Assembly: GCA_037833965.1 (NCBI GenBank)
Contig: AP031356.1
Span: 8,330,501-8,394,500 of the forward strand
Length of the DNA: 64,000 bases
From: Marchantia polymorpha subsp. ruderalis
Taxonomy: Eukaryota > Streptophyta > Marchantiopsida > Marchantiales > Marchantiaceae
Direction of reading: 5' to 3'
Below are positions 1-10,470 of the stretch, piece after piece. Under the pieces are notes generated by a model. The model was not told the origin of the DNA. It worked only from the letters and a program-made list of their open reading frames with translations, and searched no databases. A program made the translations under genes and the position numbers. The number at the start of each line of letters is the position of its first letter. Position 1 is the stretch's first letter.

Positions 1-72
1 CGCAGGGTAATACGCTCGCGGAGTTCAAATCCGCCAATTCGAGCGTGAGAGTTTAATCGACGACGGCGGAGC

Positions 73-3000
73 GTGAAGCCGCGCGTGAGAGCGAAGACCG
101 TTCCAGCGTACAGCCGGCGCGGCCATCAAGTGAGACGTTCTTCACGACCAAGAGTCGATCATGACCTTCGACCGGGAGCGGAGAATGTCCCATTCTTGAA
201 TTCGCGATTCCAATCTCTTGTGCGCGCTGCGCGCATCCATCTGCTGGCTGCGGAACATTCTCGACGTCGTCACACAGGAGATTTCTTGTTGATTGAGGGA
301 GAAGTGAGTGCGCGTGATTTGGAATTGAGGGCGATTAGAGTTTGCCGAGAGAGAAAGAAGCGCGGGCAGTGCGGAAGTAGAATGAGCGGGCGAGCGAACC
401 CCAGGAACGCAATGACGAGACCGAGCAGATTGAGGATGGTGCCACTTCGCCTGCCGCAGAACGGGCTGCGCGCTTTCGAGGAGCGCTTAATAGCAAGAAA
501 GCTCGATTTCTTGCTATGGGGATGGAATTACATCTGTGCGAATATGGTGCGCGAGTGGCTAGAGCCACAGGGACCACCCTCGCGCGGATTGCGTCCGCAT
601 GTTGATCGGTGGACAGTCCAAGATTGGGCGCAGGCGTTGGGAAGATGTGCTGGCATGCCAGGGCATCTCCTTTTCGACAGTGAGAGCATCAAGGTGACCA
701 AGCAAGAAGAGGCGCAATTTGTGGAGCTGTTCAAGACCGGGAGGTCTACCAAGAATGGGTACAGGACCCGTGATTACAAGGATCGATTTTGCCGGACTTT
801 GTCCGCGGCGCTGATGCAATTACTGCAGCCGCACCGCGCCTGCTACATCACATTGTGGCAGGTCTCTTTTGTGGAGTGCGTCATCGAGGGAACTCCAATT
901 CACTGGGCGAGCATCCTGCACAGGGTGATGCGACAGCACGCGTTTGAGGAGAAGGGGGGAACTCTAAACCATCTTTCTCCTTTCCTCATCAATTTTTATC
1001 GACAGCGGAATTGTTTGACAGCGGCGGAGCTTGAACATTTTCCGCCATTGTCCATCGACCATCCCGGGAAGTATGTGCGGGAGAACGAGGTCGACACTGA
1101 TGCAGAGGAGTCACCGACTTCTACCCCATCAAGACGGAGGGACGAAGGGAGACACACCCCTGCAGCGCGAGTGCCGCGGAAGCGGCGATGGAGGGAAGAG
1201 TCTGAAGAGGGGCAGCATCAAGAACCCTCTGCTCCCATTCGACCGCGGCCGCTGTGCGAGCCATACAGCCGGCCGAAGCAGAAGGCACGCAGACTGGTGT
1301 TGCCAGCTGACAGTGCAGACACGGCGACGATTGCGACGGAGATAGGAAGTTCGTCGCCAGAGAGGCGAGAGGAAGCGCGGACGACCGCAGGAGCAACGGG
1401 CCACGCTGCAACCTCGTCGGGAGAGAGGCCGCCTACGGGCCAAGGGCCTCCGGAGTTACCACGTGCGATGCGGACAGATGTTCCGTTTGCGCACAGGCGA
1501 ACCTCCGCGGACGGACGAGCCTCCGCGGACCGGCGAACACAAGTGGACGTGGATCTACGCTTACGCGTGGGAAGGAGCAGTCCGCCTGTGCACAGGCGCT
1601 CACCTGTGCACAGGTCGCCTGTGCACAGGACACCTCCACACGTGCCGCCTGTGCACAAGCAAGAATCACCCTCGTTCCAACGTAGGAAGGGGAAGGAGCC
1701 GGCGGAAGAACCGCCTACGAGACACCGGCCCTCGGGGCCAGACCCTCCGGCGCACCACGCGCCGCAATTTGCGCCTTCGGCGCCAGGGCCTTCGAGCCGA
1801 GGACATACGAGCAGAGAGCGTGCGGAGGCCGCACCATCGGCGGGAAGTCCGCCGATAGATGCGCCTTCGGCGGTAGGGCCTATAGGCCAAGGAACATCGG
1901 GCGTGCGGCCCCCGGCCATGTCGCCTTCGGCGATAGATGTCCGCGGCGCTAAGCCTGCGGCGGACAAGGCGCCGGCAAATGCGCCTGCGCACGGGCCGGG
2001 CACAGCCCCCACGGACCGATCAAGGGAGCAGCAGCAGACGGAGGAGCGGAGTGACTGTCCGCGGGATGAAATCTCGATGCGCGATGCGCAATCCAACCCC
2101 GCGCAGCCACCCTCCGCTCGATCGCCTTCGGCGACGGACGACGGCGACGGAGAGAACGCAGTAGGCAATCAACAAGCGAGCGACGGGGATGCCGCTCGGG
2201 TACATTCGCCTTCCGCCTTAGACATTTTGGCGACGAGCAGCGAGGCTGCAGCCGTGCCTTCGCAGGCAGCACACGTCGAGGACGTGCAGCCCCACTCGGG
2301 GCAGTCGCCGACGCAATCAATGGCGACTGAAATTCTCCACTCGGTTGATGACGACGGAGGCTCCACGGAAGAAATGTCAGGAGCAGAAGACACCGAGGAG
2401 GAGGAGGAGGAAATTGTTGGAGCGCCGGCGGCGGCGCTCTCTGAGCAGGTGATTCCGTTGCTGCGGTACTTGGATCGCAAGGTCGATAAATACGCCGACC
2501 CACTCCAGCCGGGATCTTACATCGAGTTAGTGCGCAGGCGGACTCGCACTAAAGTCCACACCAGCAAGCTATTAGCTAGAGTGGACCAGGAGTTGAAGGA
2601 CTTGAAGGAGAAGCATGCTTGCTTGTGGGGTCAGTACAAGCTTAATCAGAAATTCTACAAGCACTCCGAGAAGATGAAGGATGAGAAACTGGGCGAGCTC
2701 ACCAAGGAGCAGGTGAAGGTCAAGGAAGCACTCGATTCTGAGCAGGCCCAGAATCGGATTTTGTCAGAGGAGCTCGTGCGACAGACGCGGTTGTTAGAAC
2801 AATGTCAGCTCGCACGGCAGGCGGATGAAGAATTAATCCGCAGGTTACAGTCAGAGTGTGGCGAATTGAGAGCGCAACGTGCTGAAGCCGAATCGCAATT
2901 AGTGACACTTGAAGAAGATCGCAGGAAGGAGGCGGATCGCACGAAGGTGGAGACGGCGAGGCGAGTCGCCCACTGTCTCAAGGGCTACGCCCACTGGGAA

Positions 3001-3207
3001 GTAAAGGCGCAGGAGAAACTCACACTGCGAGAGTTTGAATTGCGCGCAGCCGGGTTGTTGTCAGGCGACAGTAGGAGTCGACGGAAGGTAGCAAAGAAGC
3101 TCGAAGCCTTTCTGTCGAAGGCACAGGATACCATGTCCGCCCTCGAGGGGGAGGTGTCCGCGGCGTTGCAGCGGTTGGGACTGCGCAGTCGAGCGGAAGA
3201 TTGGTAG
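73..3207 (+). CDS. Family ORF of copy A, C-terminally truncated
   Basis: Product of 1,044 aa as read, of the same family as the intact ORFs of B and E. The N-terminal domain starts near residue 114 (Met, MTRPSRLRM). It is followed by a proline-rich middle containing PVHRRSPVHRS, the acidic run EEEEEE and a C-terminal coiled coil. The layout (globular N-terminal domain, low-complexity middle, coiled coil) resembles the plant retroelement-associated 'putative plant transposon protein' group; this is inference, not a database match. Two defects compared with B: the ATG that starts B's ORF is at 162 here but in another frame because of a small indel near 175, and a CAG codon has become the stop TAG at 3205-3207, removing about 30 basic residues. 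No enzymatic motif is visible. Function unknown. Confidence 0.75.
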   Translation: MKPRVRAKTVPAYSRRGHQVRRSSRPRVDHDLRPGAENVPFLNSRFQSLVRAARIHLLAAEHSRRRHTGDFLLIEGEVSARDLELRAIRVCRERKKRGQCGSRMSGRANPRNAMTRPSRLRMVPLRLPQNGLRAFEERLIARKLDFLLWGWNYICANMVREWLEPQGPPSRGLRPHVDRWTVQDWAQALGRCAGMPGHLLFDSESIKVTKQEEAQFVELFKTGRSTKNGYRTRDYKDRFCRTLSAALMQLLQPHRACYITLWQVSFVECVIEGTPIHWASILHRVMRQHAFEEKGGTLNHLSPFLINFYRQRNCLTAAELEHFPPLSIDHPGKYVRENEVDTDAEESPTSTPSRRRDEGRHTPAARVPRKRRWREESEEGQHQEPSAPIRPRPLCEPYSRPKQKARRLVLPADSADTATIATEIGSSSPERREEARTTAGATGHAATSSGERPPTGQGPPELPRAMRTDVPFAHRRTSADGRASADRRTQVDVDLRLRVGRSSPPVHRRSPVHRSPVHRTPPHVPPVHKQESPSFQRRKGKEPAEEPPTRHRPSGPDPPAHHAPQFAPSAPGPSSRGHTSRERAEAAPSAGSPPIDAPSAVGPIGQGTSGVRPPAMSPSAIDVRGAKPAADKAPANAPAHGPGTAPTDRSREQQQTEERSDCPRDEISMRDAQSNPAQPPSARSPSATDDGDGENAVGNQQASDGDAARVHSPSALDILATSSEAAAVPSQAAHVEDVQPHSGQSPTQSMATEILHSVDDDGGSTEEMSGAEDTEEEEEEIVGAPAAALSEQVIPLLRYLDRKVDKYADPLQPGSYIELVRRRTRTKVHTSKLLARVDQELKDLKEKHACLWGQYKLNQKFYKHSEKMKDEKLGELTKEQVKVKEALDSEQAQNRILSEELVRQTRLLEQCQLARQADEELIRRLQSECGELRAQRAEAESQLVTLEEDRRKEADRTKVETARRVAHCLKGYAHWEVKAQEKLTLREFELRAAGLLSGDSRSRRKVAKKLEAFLSKAQDTMSALEGEVSAALQRLGLRSRAEDW
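1583..1659 (+). repeat. Palindrome cluster CCTGTGCACAGG within the ORF
   Basis: Four copies of the core CCTGTGCACAGG or a near variant occur within 77 bp, some extended to CGCCTGTGCACAGGCG. In frame they encode the repeated residues PVHR. The same palindrome also occurs outside coding sequence, in the 5' leader of B and E. Other clades of the family (C, D, I) carry GCCTACGCGTAGGC-type palindromes at the corresponding place. Confidence 0.85.
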
Positions 3208-3336
3208 GGTAGGGAGTTAGTGCGCGGCAGACGGCCGCGCAGGAGGCGTAGTACAGGTTCCGCGGAGTGTAGTGTAGCGTGGTTCCGTGCAGGCGTGTAG
3301 CGTAGTGCAGTGTAGTGTTAGGTAGGACTTAGAAGG

Positions 3337-3365
3337 TATAAAATAGTTCCAGGCGTTTTGCCTGG
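3337..3365 (+). promoter_or_regulatory. TATA box plus conserved hairpin, copy A
   Basis: TATAAAAT at 3337-3344 is followed at 3349-3365 by a perfect 6-bp stem (CCAGGC, loop GTTTT, GCCTGG). It lies about 130 bp after the ORF and 950 bp before the element's 3' end. The same arrangement occurs in B, D, E, J, F and H. A TATA box downstream of the ORF suggests that transcription from this site would leave the unit, as in the U3-R-U5 layout of an LTR. Confidence 0.6.
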
Positions 3366-4313
3366 GGTTCTTTCCCATCAGAAGTGCAGATCAGGAACCC
3401 ATTTCCTTTGCGTGTTTGTGTCCTTGAGTTCTGTCACCACGCACGAGGAGTTACAACTTAGCGTTCCGCATTTTGTAGCTGAAGGCCTTCGGCCGAATGT
3501 TCAGAGCTAGTACATTGGTTAGAGACTTGAGTAGTTCGGAACTGCACCTGCGGGTGACTGCCGATGCTCAGAGCCAGTGACTAGTTAGATACTTGAACAG
3601 TTTCGCCCCTACACCTTCGAGTGTTTCTTTCTGATTGTACTCCTTTGGGATTTTTCCCCTGAATGCCAAAGTGAAGTTTTGCTACTTCGTGTAAGCCTTG
3701 GTTGTAAATTCAGGTTACGCTGCAGCAGGTGCCTTGAGGGTAACCCCTGTAGTATTTCTGGGAATGACAAGTGCCTGAGAATTCAAACTCTTCAATAGAC
3801 TGTTGTTGTGTTACTGGAATGTTTCACAGTGAGTCCTCCAGTGCGGACCTGTGTTCTCTGCGCGTTTTGCGAGTTGAGAGTGTTGTTCACCGCATATGAG
3901 TGACTTCGATCCGAAGTAGGCAGTCCAAACTGGGTTTCCTACACTAGCAGCAAGCTAGTGGAAGTGTTGTAAAAGCCGGAGTTGGAAGTCACTACCCGCA
4001 GCTTCGCCGAGTGTGCTCGCGAGAGACTTTCCCCCCCTGAAATCTTGAGTAGAGGTCCTAACGGATCTCTAGGTTGTGTTTCTGTAGTTTCAGGTGTGTG
4101 TGTGTGTGTGTGTGTTACGCTGCACTGTGCGACCTCCGAGTGCGCTCCGAGTGGACACTTGCAGTATTTCTGGGAGTGACAGTTGCCTGAGAATTCAAAC
4201 TCCTCAATAGTCTGTTAAAACGTGACACTTTGTATCCTGTGTGTTCCTCTGTCCCTGTGGGTTCGACCTTTCTACCACTATATTGCAGTTTTAGCCTTTA
4301 GTGGGTTATTACA

Positions 4314-6395
4314 CCAACGGTAACCCAACCCCATGATGGGTAATGGATGTAACACTGGTGTCGGGGCATTGAATGATGCCCTCACTCGATCACAAACCAT
4401 GCAATGTGATACCAACTGCTGTACCTGAGTATGCATACCACGCCACCAATACTGACCAAGGAGTAAGCTGTATGTACGCTTCACTTCAAAATGTCCCAAC
4501 TCCTCATGAGCATGCCTCACAATGCGTGCTCTCTGGGCTGGATGTGGTACTACTCGTACCCTACCGTCCTCCCACACTCGGAGAACATGTGATTCCTCCA
4601 ATCGGTACCTCTTGGCCCGTTGGAGAACACGATCTCGCTCCTTGGCACCCACTGTGCCTGGCACCATGCTGGTTCGTAGGAACTCCAACACCAATGCATC
4701 ATCGTGTACATCACGCTGATCCACACCACCATCCTCAACCTCAGGATCTGGAGATCGACCATCTACTCTCTGACTAGAGTAAGATGTCAGATGATCCTCT
4801 CTGCTGGAGTTCCCACGTAACCAACACATGAAGGCAGATGCATGCCAACCAGGCACCATCTCTTGATCAACCTCACCATGCCATCTAGCTCCAGTGTCAT
4901 CCTCCTGGCTAGTGCATGGGTTTCGACTCAAACCATCGGCATCTAGGTTCGCAACTCCAGGTCTATGCACCACCTGAAAGTCGTACTCCTGTAAGATGAG
5001 AGCCCACCGTGCAAGCTTCCCTGTAAGCTTGTCGGACTCCATCAACCACTTGAGCGGTTGATGATCAGTAACAAGGGTGAACTGCGTACCAAACAAGTAA
5101 CACCTGAAGTGCGCCACAGCCCACACCGCTGCCAAGCACTCTCCCTCGTACGAACTATACCGCGACTCCGCTGCATTGTTCGAACGACTAGCGTACGCAA
5201 CCACAAACTTCTTGCCCTCATCATCACGCTGCGTCAACACCGCTCCAAGTCCCAACATACTCCAATCAGTGTGCAATTGGTATGGACGACCTCTGATAGG
5301 TCTCCTCAAGATGGGAGCGGCCACCAACCTGGCCTTTAGCTCAACAAAAGCTCTCTCTTGCTCATCTCCCCATTGCCACTCCTGATCTGACTTCAGCAAC
5401 TGGTTCAAAGGCTTGGCTATAGCACTGAACCCCTTCACATACCTCCGGTAGTAGTTCGCTAAACCCATAAATGCACGAACTCTACTCACATCCGTGGAAC
5501 GAGGGATGCGTGCAATAGCCTCCACCTTTGCTTGCTGAACTCCTAAACCACCTGGGTATATCACATGACCCAAGTACTCAACCTTCTCCTGGAAGAACTT
5601 ACACTTCCCAGGATGTAACCTCAAACCATGAGCCCTCAATCGCTCAAACACAATCTGCAAGTGTATCTGGTGTTGCTCCACAATGTCACTAAACACCAAG
5701 ATATCATCAATGTAACATCTGACAAAATCCAGCCCCGCCAGGATTCTGTCCATAACCCTCTGAAACTCGGCAGGTGCATTCTTCAACCCAAAGGGTAAGA
5801 ATCGCCACTGATACAAACAATCCTTGCCGTGGGAGTTGACGCCCCAAAACGCTGTCTTGGTTTTGTCCTCCTCCCGAATTGGCAACTGATGGTATCCTGC
5901 CCGAAGATCCAAAGTACTAAAAATCCTCGCATGTTCCACCACATCGAAGATCTCCTAAGGTGTAGGCATGGCATACTTATCGGACTTCGTCTGCCGATTG
6001 ATAGGACGGTAGTCTCCACACATGCGCCTATCCGTGTAGTTGCCATGTACATCCTTCTTCACCGGCATGACAGTGGCTGACGCATACTCACCATGCGATA
6101 ACTCCACTAGTCCAGCCTCCAGTAGGTCCAACGTCCTACTCCGAATCAAATCTCTTTCCATCTCACTGTATCGATAAGGACGACGGAAGATTGGCGTATC
6201 ACTAGCCAATTCTATCCGTATACCGGGTCCAATCAAAGCATCCAACTCCTTCATACTGAAAGCAAAACAACTCCTATAGTCTCGTAGGAATTGTGTCAAT
6301 CGTCGCCTCTCTCCTCCTGTGATCTGGGAACCAATCAATGGCTCCCATTCCTCCTCCATATGCACACTAGAGGGAGGCGACACTGTCAATGGTTG
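4314..6395 (-). pseudogene. pol: Reverse transcriptase, RNase H and integrase N-terminus of the gypsy element
   Basis: In frame with the methyltransferase block above. RT N-terminal part: MPVKKDVHGNYTDRRMCGDY. After TAG at 5955-5957 come the catalytic motif STLDLRAGYHQ, FLPFGLKNAPAEFQRVMD and the active-site YIDD (CYIDDILVFS, residues 77-80 after the stop). RNase H: YQLHTDWSMLGLGAVLTQ and LVTDHQPLKWL. Integrase HHCC zinc finger: HAHEELGH ... CMVCDRV. The frame then runs into PLPIMGLGYRW and is cut by copy A at 4313. The TAG at 5955 sits where relatives have Gln or Glu (MPTP-x-EIF), so a CAG-to-TAG change is likely. Defective copy. Confidence 0.92.
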
Positions 6396-7589
6396 CTACG
6401 CTACACACTGCAAAGAAGGGTTCTCCATACCCTCCTTCGTAGCCACCTCCACGTGAGAATCCTCTCCAACTGCATGGGCTGCAACTCTGGCAAGTCCTTT
6501 CGTCACGTCCCATAAACTCCAAGGATGACGAATATCTTGCCTGTCGCCCCCAGCCATTGCCACTACCGTCCCGGTAGGCAATGAGCTAATAAGTGGTGTT
6601 ACGACCACCAAATTTGCGCGCAAACGGCGTTGCTCGGCCAAACCCAAGCTCACAATCCACGTCAAGCAGTTCAGGTCCATAGCCTGACCCAAAACTTGAC
6701 TACGCGACGCCTCTGAAATTGAAGAAGCCGCGGTCACACCAGTAAGAAACCCCATCGCACGCTCTCTCTCATCAGCGTTGGGCTCCACCAACTGATGTAG
6801 GGTACTGTTCCATAGTAGTCCATGTCCACCATCACGATATGCATGTGATGCCGGATAACTGACAAATGTAGGTAAAGCCATCCAAGGCTGACCTACGCGG
6901 TTCACCAACGCCATAGGTGACCGGTCAGCAACTCTCACTACTTGAGAGTGCCGGGAAACATCCAAGATACTGTCAACGGTGAGGGTAGTATCACGCTTCA
7001 CCGAATCATAGGCATGACGCAATATCTCACGTGGCAAAAGGTTGGTCCACCACAAACGTGCACGATGCGCCCGTGATCCAACCCTCGCAGCATCCAACAA
7101 TACTGCTGATTCAATCCATGCTCGGACTTGATGGACACTCGCCATCAACTGGGCCCGAGTGTCACCCAACAATGGTATGTTCTCCAGAATGTATGCTGGA
7201 GAACGTGTCTGCTGCACTTGGAGATGACGTAACACTCGCATCATCTCCCAAAACATCCGAGATCTGGGATCATGGAACCCTGTCCCATGTCCAGCGCGTG
7301 TGTGTCCCTGACATGGCCAGCCCGCAATCACCATATCAATATGGCCAACGCGGTCAAGGTCTGGCGCCCCAGCAACAAAATGTCTGAAGGCAACGCCTTC
7401 TGGAATCCTCGGACAGCTGATCGCGGCAACAACGAAGGAAAACGCCGCATCAACTGTGCAACATGTCGTGAAGAGACTCGACGTGCAGTCTCGTCTTTCT
7501 CCACATATAAGTATCTCCGTACGAGAATACCTGACTGCAACACTGCAGCCAAACCTGTGCTGATTCCAGCAAAAAGATCCAGCAAACAA
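6396..7589 (-). pseudogene. Cytosine-5 DNA methyltransferase domain (DNMT3-like) in gypsy pol
   Basis: C5-methyltransferase motifs occur in the correct order: motif I LLDLFAGISTGLAAV (about 7585-7541), motif II YVEKDETARRV (about 7510-7480), motif IV MVIAGWPCQG with the catalytic Cys of PCQ (about 7330-7300), motif VI LENI (about 7184), motif VIII AHRARLWW (about 7073), and motifs IX-X with RERAMGFLTGVTA and SQVLGQAMDLNCLTWIV (6782-6650). The spacing of 'DA-x-V-x3-HRAR-x-WW-x-NL' and 'ER-x-x-GF ... LG' is closest to DNMT3-type enzymes, judged from family knowledge. A single-nucleotide frameshift in a T-rich stretch near 7380 separates motifs II and IV. The domain is followed in frame by TAG at 6396-6398 and then RT. 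The family methylates carbon 5 of cytosine in DNA. Confidence 0.88.
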
Positions 7590-8590
7590 ACACCCTCTGA
7601 GGAATACTCCCATGCAATAGGTGTAGTAACCAATGGAGACAATGCGCTAGACCCACTTACTAGCCGATCAGCTGAAGCCCTGTCTGGCTCTGCTGGTAAA
7701 GAGGCTTCACTCCAAGCCTTTTTCACCAACCTATCAGCCTCCAACTGTAGTGCCTGGCACGAACTCCACAGTGGAACATCTAAGGGTGAAGTCACCGCTG
7801 CTGTGCAACCCACAATCTCCTCCACATCCTCGTAGAGTGAGGTATCGTTGGCAGTCATGTTCCCCTCCAACAAGTCATCAGGCCAAGTAAGCACTCCGCT
7901 AAAACCCGCAACATATGCCAAGACCGCTGATGAAGATCCAAGAGGTCGATCCCGAGAAATAAATCTCACTGGCAGCTCGCTCAGACGTCCATCTCCGGAC
8001 TGCCAACCAGGACGATATGCGGCAGTCTCCGTCCAATAGTCCATCCGAAAGCCCATCGGGTATAACACCACTCCACCAACAAGCACATCATATGACTCTG
8101 CTGATGTAACCACAGCACGAACTCCAAACTGCGAGCTATCATGAGGGTGATCATGCCTCAACTGCACCGCTATGCTCTCCTTGGTCATAAAGTAAGACCT
8201 ATTGCTGGCGCCACCAAGGGATGTCTGGATCTGGAATGGGCAAGGTTCCAACTCTGACCTCCGAATGCCCAAACTAATGCATGCAGCCTTGCCCAACATC
8301 AAGGGCTGTGCACTAGAATCCAACAAAACTCTGGCTGGGACATACACCTGTCCAGTAGAACTCACTAACCGAAATAGACCACTTCGGTTGTCCACCATAC
8401 ATACATCAGGAACAATACTCTCGCGATCAATGGCTGGGCGAGCTGGTAAGGACTCCATCCTCGCCGCTGCGGCCTGCCAAGTCGTCTCCTCGAACAATGT
8501 AGACGTTGAGGATGGGTCCTCAACTGTATCCTCACGTATCTCGGCACTCGTAGCAGCGACTCTCCCATGCTCACACGACGTGGCTGCCAC
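7590..8590 (-). pseudogene. Retropepsin-like aspartic protease region
   Basis: The active-site signature is VLLDSSAQPLMLG, with the catalytic Asp at about residue 91 of this block (codon near 8318), in the D-[ST]-[SG]-A form of retroviral-type proteases. A second conserved-looking strand, ESYDVLVGGVVLYPMG, follows about 75 residues later and resembles the 'DVILGMDWL' strand of gypsy proteases. The region continues without interruption into the methyltransferase motif I at about 7585, so protease and methyltransferase were translated as one polyprotein. The upstream stop at 8591 makes this copy inactive. Assignment rests on the motif and its place between gag and RT. Confidence 0.7.
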
Positions 8591-9169
8591 TCAAAATACT
8601 CGAGCCAAATCAATACCAGAGTCTATCAACTTCGTGGCTGAAAACAATGGAGATCGCAAGACTGAAATGGCCATCCGCATCACTGCACTAGATGGCACGT
8701 CTGCGTCCACCACAGATGATGTAAGAACCTCAGTTCTCACTCTAGTGTCACTAGGCGGTGCATGTCTCATAGATGAACTGCTACCCACCTCTGACAACAA
8801 AAAGGACTGGGGAAGTCTAGACTGACGTCCACCCTCACCCCTCTGAGGGTCCAACTCCACAGTCGCACCACGTGGCTCTGAAGTGCGAGCACCACCTCTG
8901 GTTACTGCAACTGATGCCTCAACCTGTGCTGCACTGGCCAAATAGGAGAAATCCTCTCCCTCGTAAGATGTGGAAGTGCTCGTCCCCAGACCAGCCATAG
9001 CAGCAAGCCTCTGCTCCAACTGCTCAATCCGAGCAGCCATAGCGCTCTCTGTGGCGGAAGTAGCACTCGCTGCAGTACGCTCAATGGTTCCAGTACCTCT
9101 ACCACCTCTACCGCCTCTGCCACCTCGACCACCTCGGCCTCGTGGAGCATCACCTCCACGACCTCTACC
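8591..9169 (-). pseudogene. Gag-protease linker (RG-rich, coiled coil)
   Basis: This continues the gag frame beyond the TGA at 9170. It opens with a glycine/arginine-rich stretch (GRGRGGDAPRGRGG), followed by a short heptad-like segment (ARIEQLEQRLAAMAGL) and a low-complexity serine/threonine-rich tail. It ends at TGA 8591-8593, and the next open block follows in the same frame. No catalytic motif is seen. Basic RG repeats next to zinc knuckles fit nucleic-acid binding, which is inference. Confidence 0.6.
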
Positions 9170-10467
9170 TCAAGATCTCAACTGAGGATGAAGGTCAAAG
9201 CAACGCTCTCGAGGGTGACCCGGTCGATGACAATGATCACAGGTCACCTGTGCCGGCTGTGGCCTAGCATGTGGAGTTTGTCCCCCTCGCTCTTGGGGAC
9301 AATCCTTCCTCATATGGCTACCTCCGCATGTCCAACATGACGGTCCCTGTGGCTGGCCCGAAAATGAAGGCAGTGGTGGCCGCGCACTAGGCTCTCTATG
9401 ACCTGAAGGATGTCGTGTATGACCTCCACGACTCCCACTTATGGGGCGAGACTGTGCTGGGCTATGTGGGATACGCGAGGTAGTGGTCGTGTCCCTCACA
9501 AATGTAGACGTCACCACCCTCTCCTCCACCATGTTAAGCTCAATCTTCTCAGAAAGAGCAAACACATGGGCTAATGTGGGTGATGAGTCGCTTATGAGAG
9601 TAGCATCACGCACTCTCCTCCGCAACTCTCTGTCCAAGATCCGATACCAGTACTGGACAGCCTGTGCCTCAGTCACACCGTGAGTAACTTAGATGAGCCG
9701 TCGCATACGAGTGTATGCCTCACGAAGACTCTCACCAGTCTTTCGCTCAAACTCCTGGAGGCTCCTCAACTTCTCCGTTTTCACCCCCTGATAATTCTTC
9801 CTCAATCTCTGGAAGAACTCAGGGATGGGGCTAAACGAAGGTACGCCACTAGCATCTCCCCTCGTGCTGCCACCGGCAATGCTAACAGTACCGCTGCTGG
9901 TACTAGTACCAGTTGCGCCAACTGCTCCACTGGTACCCTCGCTGATGCTACTACTCTCACCTCCACTGATGCCGATACTCGCAGCTCCACTGGTACTCAC
10001 ACCACCCTGGGTAATGGATGAGTAGTTCGGAGACCAATGCCGTCTCCATGCATCAATCTCTACAGCATACTCTCTCCCAAACTCATGATAATCGTCCATG
10101 GGAGGCCCCTCCAAATGCTGGAATAATCCCTTCCATGCAAAGAAGGGTGTAAACAACGTGGGGTTACGCAGAAACTGCATATCACACCACGTGTCAAACT
10201 CCTGAATAAAATCATCAAGCTCGATGGTGCCCACTGCACCAGAGTAACGTCGAGGACCCTTCGCGGCCCCGTACATCCCGTCCATGTCCCAAATCAATGG
10301 GGTGGGGACACTGGACGATATCACCACCAAAGGCTCTGTGTCTGCAACACTCTGGTCGTGCTCCGCAGCAACTGGCAAAATAGGTGAAGGTAGCCGATAC
10401 CTCAACCCGCTCCGCGTAAATCCACCGCGGTCCTCAACAGGACCACTAGACTGCTCCGTGATGACGA
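9170..10467 (-). pseudogene. gag: gag of the gypsy element
   Basis: Structural nucleocapsid polyprotein. The first block (9689-10467) contains ELDDFIQEFDTWCDMQ and YHEFGREYAVEIDAWRR, typical of a gypsy gag core. The second block (9170-9676) contains VQYWYRILDRELRRRVRDA and then two CCHC zinc knuckles, CWTCGGSHMRKDC (CX2CX3HX4C) and CDHCHRPGHPRERC (CX2CX4HX4C), which bind RNA. The blocks are in one frame, interrupted by TAA at 9689-9691. No ATG is obvious at the very 5' end of the open stretch; the first plausible one is in MDGMYGAAKGP. The reading frame ends at TGA 9170-9172 inside a run of Arg-Gly codons, best explained as a CGA-to-TGA change. Confidence 0.85.
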
Positions 10468-10470
10468 GAC

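Larger units (their letters stand above)
1..4313 (+). mobile_element. Family element copy A (5' end outside window)
   Basis: The right end reads GTGGGTTATTACA, identical to the ends of copies B and J, and is followed by CCAAC. The left end lies before the window. The copy contains the family ORF (73-3207) and about 1.1 kb of 3' non-coding sequence with a TATA box, a conserved hairpin and a (GT)n tract at about 4093-4114. It sits inside the integrase region of the gypsy element that continues at 4314: the gypsy frame runs up to the junction and then reads into A's terminus. A is very close in sequence to B, E and J, so it is a young copy. Confidence 0.9.
4314..10470 (-). mobile_element. Ty3/gypsy retrotransposon with built-in DNA methyltransferase (defective)
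   Basis: Order on the minus strand: gag with two zinc knuckles, RG-rich linker, aspartic protease, cytosine-5 DNA methyltransferase, reverse transcriptase, RNase H, integrase zinc finger. The protease-RT-RNaseH-INT order is that of Ty3/gypsy. The integrase core is missing because copy A is inserted at 4313/4314; the rest should lie left of A. One frame runs from about 10467 to 7380 with three stops (9689, 9170, 8591). After a frameshift near 7380, another frame runs to 4314 with two TAG stops (6396, 5955). The 5' LTR is presumably in 10471-11000, but I could not place its ends or the primer-binding site. Confidence 0.9.

Noticed and set aside
1583-1659. CRISPR-like array of palindromic repeats
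   Set aside because: Spacing is irregular, spacers are conserved coding sequence, there are no cas genes, and the genome is eukaryotic.
1218-2168. Long minus-strand open frame (316 codons) in copy A, with counterparts in B, E and J
   Set aside because: It mirrors the palindrome-rich, GC-rich middle of the family ORF and does not persist in clades C, D and H. Sense conservation explains it.
4250-4313. tRNA gene or Pol III B-box at GGGTTCGACC near the element's 3' end
   Set aside because: The resemblance to GGTTCGANNCC is partial; no A-box, cloverleaf or T-run is seen at the right spacing.
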